Shown: positions 23,817 through 31,954 of the stretch, piece by piece
Layout: every line of letters begins with the position of its first letter
Position numbering within the stretch: position 1 is the stretch's first letter
Assembly: GCA_020199775.1 (NCBI GenBank)
Contig: JAIVJZ010000045.1
Span: forward strand, 964 to 64,963
From: Acidobacteriota bacterium
GTDB lineage: Bacteria; Acidobacteriota; Blastocatellia; Pyrinomonadales; Pyrinomonadaceae
Direction: 5' to 3'
DNA length: 64,000 nt
Made by a program: the position numbers and the translations under genes
Notes under the pieces: model-generated
Databases searched by the model: none
What the model saw: the letters and a program-made list of their open reading frames with translations, nothing else
What the model was told of the DNA's origin: nothing

Positions 23817-24854
23817 ATGTTAAAACGGAAGAAAGGCGGAGACGTAGACGACAAGATCGCGCGGGAGATCGTGCGGCTGATGCCGAAACTGCCGCAAACC
23901 GTCGACCGTATTTTCGATAAGGTCGAGCAGTTCGACTTCCGGCAACCAACGACTTTCATCGCCGAGATGAAGGCCGACATGCGAAGTTGCGCGCCACAAC
24001 TTGGCGGGCGGGAGCGCCGGATATTATCTCGTCTGTGGAAGTTGCTGCGACTTCTCCCTCTGGAGCGAGTGGTGCGATGGCGGATGAACGAAGTCATCCG
24101 CATCACCAAGAGTGAAGCTGCCAAGGATGCGCGCTATTCGCTTCTGTTGAAGTTGATGAGCGAGGCGGACGCAAAAGTGCCGCTCGTCTCTATCATCGTC
24201 TCCTTACGGCATGCCGACCCCGAGGCGACGCTCGGGCCACTTTGCGCGCCCTACGACATGTTGGAGCAAGCCGAGCGAGAGCGCGGAGAGGCCAGGGCGA
24301 CCGCAGTCCTTCGCGCGCTGGCCGACACGGCCGAGGCTCTCTACAAACCTTACCTGATTACCCTTTGGGCTCTGTCTTATCTGAAAGAAGGCGAGGTGCC
24401 GCCCGAGCAAGTCCCGTCGTTCGGCAATCTAGTGAAAGATACACACAGGCGGCTAGCCAATTACCCCGGATTAGTGGAGCCGGACGCAGGTTGGATGCGG
24501 AATTCCGCCGTTCACAACCCGCGCAAATACCTCCTTGTGACGGACGCGCTGGAGATGTGGGATAAGAACGTTGCGCACAAGGCGGTCCCGGTAGATGAAC
24601 TGTATGCGATGGTGAAACGGATGTACCTGATTTCGGGCATGACCGTCCAGCGCGTAGGTCAGCTTTACATGTTTCGCAACGTCTTCGCCGAGTCCGGGTT
24701 GCTCGACGCCTTTGTTGAGTTCCTCCCGCACCTGTTCACGTTAGACGAGCAAAAGGTGCTCACCGCGGAGGCAAGATTTTTCGATAGAGCACACGACGTT
24801 ATTCGCCCCTTGGAAGAGTTCTTCAATGCCCACGCTCGACCGGCGAGGACATAA
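23817..24854 (+). CDS. Hypothetical protein with an Rx4H (HEPN-like) motif
   Basis: 345 aa, mostly alpha-helical and soluble. The N-terminus is basic (MLKRKKGGD). The clearest motif is WMRNSAVHNPRKY with Arg228 and His233, the RNxxxH (Rx4-6H) signature of HEPN ribonucleases, placed in the last third as is usual. The next gene is a DUF4209 protein, whose Pfam description notes an RNxxxHG motif. I know no specific family for this gene. A role as a toxin or anti-phage RNase is inference from motif and setting only. It starts 43 bp after a terminator, and DUF4209 follows after 55 bp, so the two are probably an operon. Confidence 0.6.
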   Translation: MLKRKKGGDVDDKIAREIVRLMPKLPQTVDRIFDKVEQFDFRQPTTFIAEMKADMRSCAPQLGGRERRILSRLWKLLRLLPLERVVRWRMNEVIRITKSEAAKDARYSLLLKLMSEADAKVPLVSIIVSLRHADPEATLGPLCAPYDMLEQAERERGEARATAVLRALADTAEALYKPYLITLWALSYLKEGEVPPEQVPSFGNLVKDTHRRLANYPGLVEPDAGWMRNSAVHNPRKYLLVTDALEMWDKNVAHKAVPVDELYAMVKRMYLISGMTVQRVGQLYMFRNVFAESGLLDAFVEFLPHLFTLDEQKVLTAEARFFDRAHDVIRPLEEFFNAHARPART

Positions 24855-24909
24855 GGCTCGACAGGTAAAGGTGCGCACTGGCAACAGAAGTGATTAGGGA
24901 GTATCGCCA

Positions 24910-26727
24910 ATGGAAACGTTGACACCGCTGACCAAAGAAATAATTGAGCGGTACGGCTGGCAGGAGTTGATCGCCGGCTGCGAAGAGAAGGAGCATTTTC
25001 ATTATTGTAACCTGTTTTGTTCGAAGGCGTCCGAAGCTCATGAGTCAGGTGACCGCACGACCCAAGAGGTGTTCTCTCTGCTCGGTAGAGCGACGCTGGC
25101 AGCCGTGAGGTCAGACTCGAAGAGCGAACCCTATCCTGAGGATTGGCTACTGGGTTTTACGGACGAGCAGATTGCTCTCTTCAGGGAAATGGCTCCGGAC
25201 GTAAAGGACGCCGAGATGCGCGCGCGGCTGGCGGACATTATCTGGGAGAGGCGGCACGATGTGGTCATGGGGCGATTGGCGGTTGATTCATATCTCGAAT
25301 CTGCACGGACGCTGGAAGACCCGCAACAGTGGACGTATTGTGCAGACAAGATAGAGAGGGCAAGTCACATCGCGCGCCTGATGGGAAAGGAGTCGGAACA
25401 TTTCATTCGCGTGGTCGCTCGAATCGAAGAAGTGCTCGATCGCTACGATGGTGAAGACCCGCTATTTCTCTCCGCCGTGCTGATGGAGTTGTTGCAAGAA
25501 CACAGGCAGGGAGATGGCCTGAAGTATGTGCCGCTTGCTGGTAAGGCTGCTGCGCGCGCCCTCACCGAGAAGCAGTGGGAGCGCGCCAGACGTTACCTGC
25601 ACGTCAAAGCCGAGTGGCATTTCCTGGCTGCCCAGCCGGAGGAAGGGCGCGCAGCACGCATTGAGTGGATAGAAACTTACGTGCAGGAGGCCGAGGACAT
25701 CATCAACACGCCAGATCGGGCGGCACCTTGCAACCATGCGAGTCACAAGATTGAGCGGGCGATGAAAGCGTACCAGGATTTGGGTGGACCCGGCTCTAAA
25801 GAAAGGCGCGATGAACTCTACCGTTTGCTGCTTGAGTACCAACAAGGGATTAACGAAGAACTCATCACTTTCTCTCACCCGGCGGGCGACGATCAGAAAG
25901 AGATGGATGCATCCTTCACCGAATACGCCGTCAATCAAGTCAAAGGCAAGGAAGCAGTCGAGGCGATAGCGGCTTTAGGTTTTCTACCCGCGCTGGGGAG
26001 CGTCTCCCACCTGCGGGAGCAGACTGAAGGTCACGTGCGGAAGTCGCCGACCGCGCTCCTTTTCCCGCTCGTCATGTACAGCACTGATGGCAGGGTGTCG
26101 GCGCGTCCCTCTTCACGTCCGGCGAACCGTGAGCAGCAGATCGAAGAGCAGGTGTCGGCGCAGATGTTCGAGTCATCAAACATGTTGCGCCAGTGGGCGG
26201 TGCAAACCCTCCTGCTGCCGGCCATAAATCAGATCAATGAGGAACACCACCTTTGGCAGCAAGACCTCGTGCCCGTGGTGCTCGGCAGCCCGTTCGTTCC
26301 AGCTGGTCGAGAAGTCCTATTCGCGAGGGGCATCTACGCAGGTCTTACAGGTGACTACATAGCGGCGGCGCACCTGTTAACACCGCAACTCGAGAACGCG
26401 TTGCGCCACGTCTTGCAGCTACAAGGAGAAGTAACCTCCAATCTGACGAGACAGGACGCTCAAAATCTTTACGACTTGAACAGGATGCTGAACAATCCAG
26501 AACTTGAGGAGAAGCTCACAAGCGTGCTGGGGGAAGATCATGTCTTCCAACTTAAAGGGCTGCTCGTACAGCATTACGGTGCCAACCTGTGCAATGAGAT
26601 TGCGCACGGCACGCTGGGCGTCAATGAATTAAAAATGCAAAAATGCTTCATTCGTCACTGGCAAAGATTGGGAGCCGTCGAGCCGGTATCGGCTATAATG
26701 ACGGTGGAGGTTTTGAGTTTCTTATGA
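24910..26727 (+). CDS. DUF4209 domain-containing protein
   Basis: 605 aa, soluble and largely helical. The C-terminal ~130 residues match DUF4209 (ALRHVLQLQGEV, then LYDLNRMLNNPEL and the final NLCNEIAHGTLG). Pfam describes DUF4209 by a conserved RNxxxHG motif; here the Arg is replaced by Cys561 (CNEIAHG) while Asn, His and Gly remain, so if the motif is a HEPN-type RNase site it may be inactive. The N-terminal ~480 residues have no motif I recognise. It lies 55 bp after the Rx4H protein and overlaps the next small gene by ATGA, suggesting one operon of four genes. Confidence 0.75.
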   Translation: METLTPLTKEIIERYGWQELIAGCEEKEHFHYCNLFCSKASEAHESGDRTTQEVFSLLGRATLAAVRSDSKSEPYPEDWLLGFTDEQIALFREMAPDVKDAEMRARLADIIWERRHDVVMGRLAVDSYLESARTLEDPQQWTYCADKIERASHIARLMGKESEHFIRVVARIEEVLDRYDGEDPLFLSAVLMELLQEHRQGDGLKYVPLAGKAAARALTEKQWERARRYLHVKAEWHFLAAQPEEGRAARIEWIETYVQEAEDIINTPDRAAPCNHASHKIERAMKAYQDLGGPGSKERRDELYRLLLEYQQGINEELITFSHPAGDDQKEMDASFTEYAVNQVKGKEAVEAIAALGFLPALGSVSHLREQTEGHVRKSPTALLFPLVMYSTDGRVSARPSSRPANREQQIEEQVSAQMFESSNMLRQWAVQTLLLPAINQINEEHHLWQQDLVPVVLGSPFVPAGREVLFARGIYAGLTGDYIAAAHLLTPQLENALRHVLQLQGEVTSNLTRQDAQNLYDLNRMLNNPELEEKLTSVLGEDHVFQLKGLLVQHYGANLCNEIAHGTLGVNELKMQKCFIRHWQRLGAVEPVSAIMTVEVLSFL

Positions 26728-27002
26728 GCACTGAGCAGGCCGAGGTTGTGGCGGTCAGGGAAGACGTGATCGCGCGCGGCAAGAAAATCTACGACGAAAA
26801 GTTGAAGGGCGAGCTTGAACCCGGGCACACGGGGCGCTACATCGCCGTCGAGCCCGACACCGGGCGTTACTTCCTCGGCGACACCAGCGCCGAGGCCGTC
26901 GGCGCGGCGCATGATGCGCTCCCCGAAAGCCATTTCTACCTTGCCCGTGTCGGCTACGACGCGGCGCACTCGATTGGCGGGTATGGCTTTCATCGAGGGT
27001 AG
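26724..27002 (+). CDS. Small partner of the aspartic protease
   Basis: 92 aa starting at the ATG that overlaps the DUF4209 stop (ATGA). The N-terminal half is helical and charged (VREDVIARGKKIYDEKLKGE); the second half has HTGRYIAVEPDTGRYFLGDT, a beta-rich stretch. Small proteins of this type are regularly found directly upstream of clan AA aspartic protease genes, with which this one overlaps by 20 nt. The pair looks like a two-gene module, perhaps toxin-antitoxin-like; the function is unknown. Confidence 0.7.
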   Translation: MSTEQAEVVAVREDVIARGKKIYDEKLKGELEPGHTGRYIAVEPDTGRYFLGDTSAEAVGAAHDALPESHFYLARVGYDAAHSIGGYGFHRG

Positions 27003-27351
27003 GGTCAACGATGTCCCGGAGCCGGTCGTCACCTTGCGGCTTGTCGGCGGGGTGGCGGGCGACGTCGAGGTCGAGTGTGTCGTGGACACCGGGTTCACGG
27101 GAGGTCTGGTGCTGCCCCGCGCGGTCGTTGATCAGTTGGGATTACCTATCGTCACCCACGAGGAGTTTCGCATGGTCGGCGGTGTGCGTGACAGCACCGA
27201 TATCGCCCTGGCTCAGGTTCACTGGCTCGGCGAGGTGCGCAGGGTTGACGTGATCGTAAAGGAGGCGTACCTCGTCGGGGCCGCGCTGCTCGCCGGCACG
27301 CGCCTCACGGTCGATTATGCTGCCGGCACAGTTCTGATCGAGCGGATGTAA
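26983..27351 (+). CDS. Clan AA (retropepsin-fold) aspartic protease
   Basis: 122 aa, the usual length of the single-domain bacterial family. VVDTGFTGGLVLP holds the catalytic Asp in a DTGxTG loop, and AALLAGTRLTVDYAAG gives the second conserved region near the C-terminus. The protein must dimerise to form an active site. The ATG at 26983 overlaps the upstream partner by 20 nt; a longer frame to 26815 is a shadow of that gene. It is the last gene of the four-gene string that starts with the Rx4H protein. Its natural substrate is unknown. Confidence 0.85.
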   Translation: MAFIEGRVNDVPEPVVTLRLVGGVAGDVEVECVVDTGFTGGLVLPRAVVDQLGLPIVTHEEFRMVGGVRDSTDIALAQVHWLGEVRRVDVIVKEAYLVGAALLAGTRLTVDYAAGTVLIERM

Positions 27352-27512
27352 GTAGGATAGGCAGACAGGCTATGCCTAACAAACGCTATGAGGGATAGTC
27401 GTTGTGCAGACTCAAGTTCTGCCGGGCAAATGGCTTCCGTTGGTCAAAGCCGTTTGGGAGGTGTTCTATTTCTCGTCCTCGCACCATAGGAAGTTGATGC
27501 CGTGCCTCTTCA

Positions 27513-27695
27513 GGTCTCGGGGCGATCAGTAAAGCGAGTAACCGGCTGCTGCGCTTTTTGTTAGGTGAAGAGGCGCACATGGCGGCACACAAGGACGATA
27601 AGTTGCGCGTCTTCTACATGCGGCTGAAGTCGAAAACGTGGGACAGCGAAAGCAGTTATCGCGACTGCTCGTAAATTGGGCAATAATATAGTTGG
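27513..27695 (+). pseudogene. IS110-family transposase remnant (C-terminal part)
   Basis: The reading GAISKASNRLLRFLLGEEAH, followed by the LRVFYMRLKSK segment, is the C-terminal transposase_20 region of IS110 elements. After LKSK the matching frame changes and continues as GTAKAVIATARKLGN, so a frameshift is present. No N-terminal half is found; the 160 bp to its left hold nothing recognisable. It is a decayed end of an element. Confidence 0.7.
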
Positions 27696-27772
27696 CTCAC
27701 CAAAGGCAGCAGAGCATAGGCGTTTACCCGGCAAGGTAACCGGGCAGGCGAGAGGCGGAGCCGGGCAGTGGT

Positions 27773-28204
27773 CTAACTTGATAATTTGTTGAGCAGGCGG
27801 GCTAAAAGCGTTTGCAACTGAGATGAGTCCTCATCGTAATAACAAACCCAGTCATTCCTGCCCACTTTAACGTCCGTGCCCTCTAATTCTCTGGGAACCT
27901 TTTCCGGCATCACGACGAGCGAAGTGTGGCCGTCATATTTGGCATGCTCGCGTAACTCGCATCCGAGCCTCACAGACTCTTCGGGTGTTTTGCGCACCAG
28001 ATTGATTAACACTAAATCGGCGTGGATCGGGCTCTCGCCGCTGACCCATTCGTGTGCGTCTTCCAAGTCTGCCGCCACCAGCACGCGGTAGCCCTGTTTG
28101 CGCAGGTTCGCCGTTAAACTGGGGCGGGCGTCATCATCTCTTACCCGGCTACCGTGGCGACACGGATCGCGGCTTCGTTTTCGGTGGACTCTTTTCGACT
28201 TCAC
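27773..28204 (-). pseudogene. Degenerate receiver-domain protein, N-terminus damaged
   Basis: About 143 codons from a doubtful GTG. DDDARPSLTANLRKQGYRVL resembles the first helix of a response-regulator receiver, and DLVLINLVRKTPEES corresponds to the strand that usually ends in the phosphoacceptor Asp, here Asn. The first beta strand (ILVV type) is missing; the preceding residues are Arg/Lys rich and unlike the family. So it is either a pseudo-receiver or the remains of one cut at about 28150. On the other strand a fragment with a membrane span (IAIFLFTASLLLLIVLY, ending at 28305) begins at the same place, which supports a recombination joint there. Confidence 0.5.
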
Positions 28205-28324
28205 AGTTTATCGCAATCTTTCTGTTCACCGCCTCGCTTTTGCTCCTTATCGTGCTTTATAAGAAGCGCAACCGAAGCTCGCTCAACGCGAGCATTGAGA
28301 GTTAAATTCCAGCGAGGAGATTTT

Positions 28325-29089
28325 ATGTTTCCGATTTGGTTACAGGCGGGTTTATGGGGACTGCTCGCGGGGTCTGCGCTGCTCGTCGGCGCAGCCGCCG
28401 GTTACTTCGCCCGCGTGCCGCAACGGCTCATCGCCGCCATCATGGCCTTCGGCAGCGGCGTGCTGATCTCCGCCCTCTCCTTCGACCTGATGGATGAAGC
28501 CTATCAGCGCGGCGGCTTCGATTCGACAGCCATCGGTTTTCTGGGCGGCGCGGCGGTTTACACTGCGGCGAACTGGGTGCTGGCGCGACACGGCGCGAAG
28601 CACCGCAAGCGTTCGGGCGAGCAGCAGGCGGCGGAGGCGGAAAACGACGGCGGGGGCGGGATGGCGATTGCCGTGGGCGCGCTCCTCGACGGCATCCCCG
28701 AATCAATTGTCATCGGCGTGAGCATGATCGGCGGCGGCGCCGTGAGCTGGGTGGCTGTAGTCGCGATCTTCCTCTCGAACATACCGGAGGGGCTGTCGAG
28801 TTCAGCCGGGATGAAGAAGGCGAATCGTTCCGCGCGCTACATCTTCGGCGTGTGGGCAAGTATCGCCGCAATCTCGGGAGTGGCGGCGCTCGTCGGCTAC
28901 GCCGTCTTCAGCCACTTCTCCGGCGAGATCATCGCGGCGACGACGGCGGTGGCGGCGGGCGCGATCCTCGCCATGCTCGCCGACACGATGATGCCGGAAG
29001 CGTTCGAGGAGGCGCACGACCTGACGGGTCTCATCACAGTGGCAGGCTTCCTCGCCGCCTTCGTTCTCACAAAACTCGGCGAACGATAA
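28325..29089 (+). CDS. ZIP-family metal transporter
   Basis: 254 aa. About seven to eight membrane spans. AIAVGALLDGIPESIVIGVS and FLSNIPEGLSSSAGMKKANR carry the two HxxxE/NxPE-type motifs of ZIP transporters (here DGIPES and NIPEG), which line the metal path. A short His/Arg-rich loop (ARHGAKHRKRSG) precedes the first. GAGGAG lies 5 nt before the ATG. It would import Zn2+ or another divalent cation across the inner membrane. The gene stands between a broken receiver and the racemase, same strand as the latter. Confidence 0.85.
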   Translation: MFPIWLQAGLWGLLAGSALLVGAAAGYFARVPQRLIAAIMAFGSGVLISALSFDLMDEAYQRGGFDSTAIGFLGGAAVYTAANWVLARHGAKHRKRSGEQQAAEAENDGGGGMAIAVGALLDGIPESIVIGVSMIGGGAVSWVAVVAIFLSNIPEGLSSSAGMKKANRSARYIFGVWASIAAISGVAALVGYAVFSHFSGEIIAATTAVAAGAILAMLADTMMPEAFEEAHDLTGLITVAGFLAAFVLTKLGER

Positions 29090-29184
29090 GTTTGACCATG
29101 TGTGACGGTGTTGCGACGATGTGCGGCTCCGAGAACGGCATGGCGAAGAGAGTTATGAGAGAACTGTAGCAGGGAGAAGTCACG

Positions 29185-29898
29185 ATGAAGACCGTAGGGA
29201 TTATTGGGGGCATCGGGCCGGAGTCTACCATTGAGTATTACCGCCTGATGATCGCCTCTTACCGGGAACAGACAAGCGACGGAAGCTACCCGCCGATCAT
29301 TATCAACAGCATCGACATGAAGAAGATGCTGGACTTGATCGCGGCGAACGAGTTATCCGAGGTCACAGAGTACCTGCTCGGCGAAGTGCGGAGGCTCGCA
29401 CTCTCCGGGGCTGGTGTAGGGTTGCTGGCCGCCAACACGCCGCACGTGGTTTTTGATGAAATTCAGCTTCGATCACCCATCCCGCTCTTGAGCATTGTCG
29501 AAGCGACGTGCGCGGAGGCGAAAGCACTGGGGCTGAAAAGACTGGGTTTGTTCGGCACGCGCTTCACAATGCGGGGGCATTTCTACAGAGACGTGTTTTC
29601 CAGAGAAGGGCTTGCTCTGGTCGTGCCCGATGAGACGGAGCAGGCATACATTCATGACAGATACATGAACGAGCTGGTCAAGGGCGTTTTCCTTCCCGAG
29701 ACGCGGGAGCGGTTACTGGCAATAGCGGTTCGCCTGAAAGAACAGGACGACATCGATGGACTGATCCTCGGCGGGACGGAACTGCCCCTGATTTTGCGCG
29801 GCGATCCACTTTTACCCGATGACCTGATCGAGGGGCTGCCGTTTCTGGATACGACCCGGATTCATGTGAAAACGGTGGTCGCACGATTATTGTCCTGA
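29185..29898 (+). CDS. Aspartate/glutamate racemase family protein
   Basis: 237 aa. KTVGIIGGIGPESTIEYY is the N-terminal signature of the Asp/Glu racemase family. The first catalytic region is GLLAANTPHVVFDE, where family members normally have a Cys after the N-T/P turn; here I see ANTPH without Cys. The second region (LILGGTELPLILRG) has Thr-Glu where active racemases have CTE, again without Cys. Both catalytic cysteines thus seem absent, so it may be a non-racemising homologue, as some members of the group are. GGGAGAAG lies before the ATG. Confidence 0.82.
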   Translation: MKTVGIIGGIGPESTIEYYRLMIASYREQTSDGSYPPIIINSIDMKKMLDLIAANELSEVTEYLLGEVRRLALSGAGVGLLAANTPHVVFDEIQLRSPIPLLSIVEATCAEAKALGLKRLGLFGTRFTMRGHFYRDVFSREGLALVVPDETEQAYIHDRYMNELVKGVFLPETRERLLAIAVRLKEQDDIDGLILGGTELPLILRGDPLLPDDLIEGLPFLDTTRIHVKTVVARLLS

Positions 29899-29992
29899 GT
29901 AACTCCCCCTACTTGCCTATTCGAGATTCCGAGCGCCGACGCTTAGTTCTTCACGGGCCGCCGCATGGTGTAGAATAACCACGATAATTTAA

Positions 29993-30052
29993 GGCGATGG
30001 AGTTCGCCGTATAACCATCTCGGGTCGTCAGGCCGGGATTGATGACTCCTTT
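29993..30052 (+). ncRNA. Fluoride riboswitch (crcB RNA motif) aptamer
   Basis: GGCGATGGAGTTCGCC at 29993-30008 and TGATGACTCCT near 30040-30050 are the conserved 5' and 3' parts of the crcB motif. GGCG pairs with CGCC; GGAGT (29999-30003) pairs with ACTCC (30045-30049); TAAC follows the first helix. The class senses fluoride and controls fluoride exporters. It lies about 90 bp before a truncated fluC start, as expected of its normal position. Confidence 0.9.
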
Positions 30053-30105
30053 TCAGAGAGCGTGTCACCGCACGCGCCTCATGGAAAGGAGTCTTTCGCA
30101 TTTTA
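30043..30105 (+). terminator. Expression platform (terminator hairpin) of the fluoride riboswitch
   Basis: ACTCCTTT, the 3' strand of the aptamer helix, can also pair with AAAGGAGT at 30085-30092, with an inner GCGTG/CACGC hairpin, followed by CTTTCGCATTTT. The two pairings exclude each other, so fluoride binding would prevent the terminator. Confidence 0.65.
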
Positions 30106-30141
30106 GGGGTCGACTATCGCGCAAATATTCGAAGGAGACGG

Positions 30142-30219
30142 ATGGAGACGTTAACTAAATATTTAGCGGTCGCCGCTGGCGGGGCGCTCGGAGCGGTAGT
30201 GTTGCGAAAATTATTTTAG
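30142..30219 (+). pseudogene. crcB: Fluoride exporter FluC/CrcB, truncated after ~18 codons by IS6
   Basis: The frame starts at ATG 30142 after AAGGAGACGG and reads METLTKYLAVAAGGALGA, the typical first membrane helix of FluC with its GGxLGA motif. At 30195 the IS6 terminal repeat begins, and the last codons (VVLRKLF) come from the element; a TAG ends the frame at 30219. No rest of crcB is found on the other side of the IS, so the insertion went with a deletion. Together with the riboswitch upstream this leaves a sensor without its exporter. The short length makes the family call depend on the riboswitch. Confidence 0.75.
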
Positions 30220-31040
30220 AGCGCAGAAGGTCAGGAGCTACTCTCTACTCAGGCAGCGATCCCGAACAGCGAAGCGACGAACTTCGCATGACCGTGCGAG
30301 TCACTCCCTGATAATCTTTTGACCTGCCCCTTCCTCATCATGTTTACCGATTCAATACCTTCGAGCGTGCGCTCAGCGGTGTAGAAGCTCTTGAAGCATT
30401 GTAAGGCTCGTACCTTCTTCTTGACGAAGCGGTGGTCCTGCTCGATCATGTTGTTCAGATATTTCACGCGCCTAAGCACGCAGTCCTGCGGCACGATCCG
30501 CCCCTCTTGTGAAGCGCTGAATGCCTCAGGGTAAGCCGCGTTCTTATCGACGCTGATCGAGAATGGCAGTCTCCTGTGCTCGGCTCTCATCATCTTCTTA
30601 AAGAACCGTTTTGCCGCAGAAGCGTCGCGGTTAGCGCTGAGCATAAACTCGATTGTATTTCCTTCTTTATCTACGTCGCGGTACAGATATTTACAGGTCT
30701 TCCCGACCTTAATGTAAGTCTCATCCACCCGATATGACGTGCCGCTCATCTTTAGGTGCGGTCGTATCCGCTTGTTGATCTCCGGAGCATATCTCTCTGT
30801 ACCCAACGAAATACGGTCGAATGAACTATGTCGAGTCCACGCTCACGCATCATCTCCTCAACATCTCGATACGAGAGTTGGTAACGGCAATACCAGCGAA
30901 CACATAAAAGGATGACATCAGGGGCATAGTGCCGCCATTTGAAAGACGAGGATTTATGATTCATGAAGAGACCTGCTGATCTGACTTAAGAGAACTCGAT
31001 GTAGAAATAATACCTGAATCGCTATTCTTGCAACACTGCC
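30195..31040 (-). mobile_element. IS6-family insertion sequence, complete in length (846 bp)
   Basis: Ends match the IS6/IS26 type: left GGTAGTGTTGCGAAAAT, right (read inward) GGCAGTGTTGCAAGAAT. The length and one transposase gene fit the family. No 8-bp target duplication is visible (CTCGGAGC left, ACGGATTA right), so flanking DNA was rearranged. A second, partial copy lies in the same orientation at 35579-35925. Confidence 0.85.
30249..30964 (-). pseudogene. IS6-family transposase, frameshifted
   Basis: The N-terminal part (from ATG 30964; KWRHYAPDVILLCVRWYCRY and the HTH region ending FRWVQR) and the catalytic part (YAPEINKRIRPHLK, VDETYIKVGK with the first Asp, FSISVDKNAAYPEA with the second, and VNMMRKGQ near the end) lie in different frames. 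The joint is in an AGAGAGAT run near 30800, where two extra bases break the usual WVQRYAPE. IS6 transposases are normally a single frame without programmed shifting, so this copy is probably dead unless supplied in trans. Confidence 0.8.
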
Positions 31041-31109
31041 ACGGATTAACCCTGTAACTTTATGACTGTGGAAAGGCTGGATTCTGCCCCTGCTCCACCT
31101 TTGATAGGC

Positions 31110-31844
31110 TTAAGCGAGACTCACCTTCATCGCCGCTTCAGCACGCCGGCTGACTTCTTCCCAATTAACGTTCTGCATAAAAGCATCAACGTACTTGGCG
31201 GCCGCCGCGCCGTAGTCCATGTGATAAGAGTGCTCATACATATCGAGCACGAGGAGCGGATAGCCGAGCGTCGGATTATGCGCGTGATCCGCCGCCCAGT
31301 AGTTGTGAACTTCTCCGGTATGCAGATTATAAGCGAAGATGACCCAGCCGCTGCCGCCGCCGAGCGCGTTTGCCGTCCGCTTAAACTCTGCTTCCCAGCC
31401 TTCGTAGCTGCCGAACCACTGCTTAATGAGATCAAGGCCTTTACCGCCCGGACGATTATCGCCGCCGAGATTAGCGAAATACTTTTCATGCAGCACGACT
31501 GAACACGTGCGGATCAGTTCCTCACGCTTGAGTTCACCGTACAGATAAGCCGGCATCTCCCTTTCCTTCATCATCTGGGCGAGACGCTGCTCGACGGCGT
31601 TGAGAGCTTTCACGGACCCGCCGTAATTATTCTCCCAGTGCGAACGGATAATTTTTTCCGAGATGCCTTTGAGCTTCGCCGGATCAAACGGCAAAGGTTT
31701 CGGCTGGTGCTGGCCGCGAAAGGCTCGCACCGTCTGCTGCGCTACGTCATTCATCTGCCCCTGCGCCGTGAGGCTTGAGAGCGCCAATCCCGCGCTTCCG
31801 GTGGCGATTCTTCCGAGCAGTTTACGTCGTGAAATCTCCTTCAT
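31110..31844 (-). CDS. Fe/Mn superoxide dismutase with Tat signal
   Basis: 244 aa from ATG 31844, preceded by AGAAGGAAG. The N-terminus [19 protein letters not shown] is a twin-arginine signal, so the enzyme is exported folded. The body has [15 protein letters not shown] (with the metal-binding His of the HxxxxYV region altered), [31 protein letters not shown] and [18 protein letters not shown] with the final Asp and His ligands. It would dismutate superoxide in the periplasm. Divergent members of this group in Acidobacteriota may not be active dismutases, because the first ligand region is modified. It ends near the IS6 right end and heads no obvious operon. Confidence 0.82.
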   Translation of the reverse strand: MKEISRRKLLGRIATGSAGLALSSLTAQGQMNDVAQQTVRAFRGQHQPKPLPFDPAKLKGISEKIIRSHWENNYGGSVKALNAVEQRLAQMMKEREMPAYLYGELKREELIRTCSVVLHEKYFANLGGDNRPGGKGLDLIKQWFGSYEGWEAEFKRTANALGGGSGWVIFAYNLHTGEVHNYWAADHAHNPTLGYPLLVLDMYEHSYHMDYGAAAAKYVDAFMQNVNWEEVSRRAEAAMKVSLA

Positions 31845-31954
31845 CTTCCTTCTCCCATCAAGTTCTCCAAAATGTTTACAATTGCGGCGTGCTCGAAGAC
31901 GCTCAGGCGCGCTCAAGGACGTCACACGGTATTAAGTCCTAGGCCAGTGTCTCT

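Noticed and set aside
27374-27566. GCCTAAC ... GTTAGGT pair resembling an integron attC site
   Set aside because: The right half lies inside the coding remnant of an IS110 transposase, the spacing is too long, and no inner pairing arms are visible.
27386-27592. 68-codon open frame on minus
   Set aside because: It runs antisense over the IS110 remnant and is explained as its shadow.
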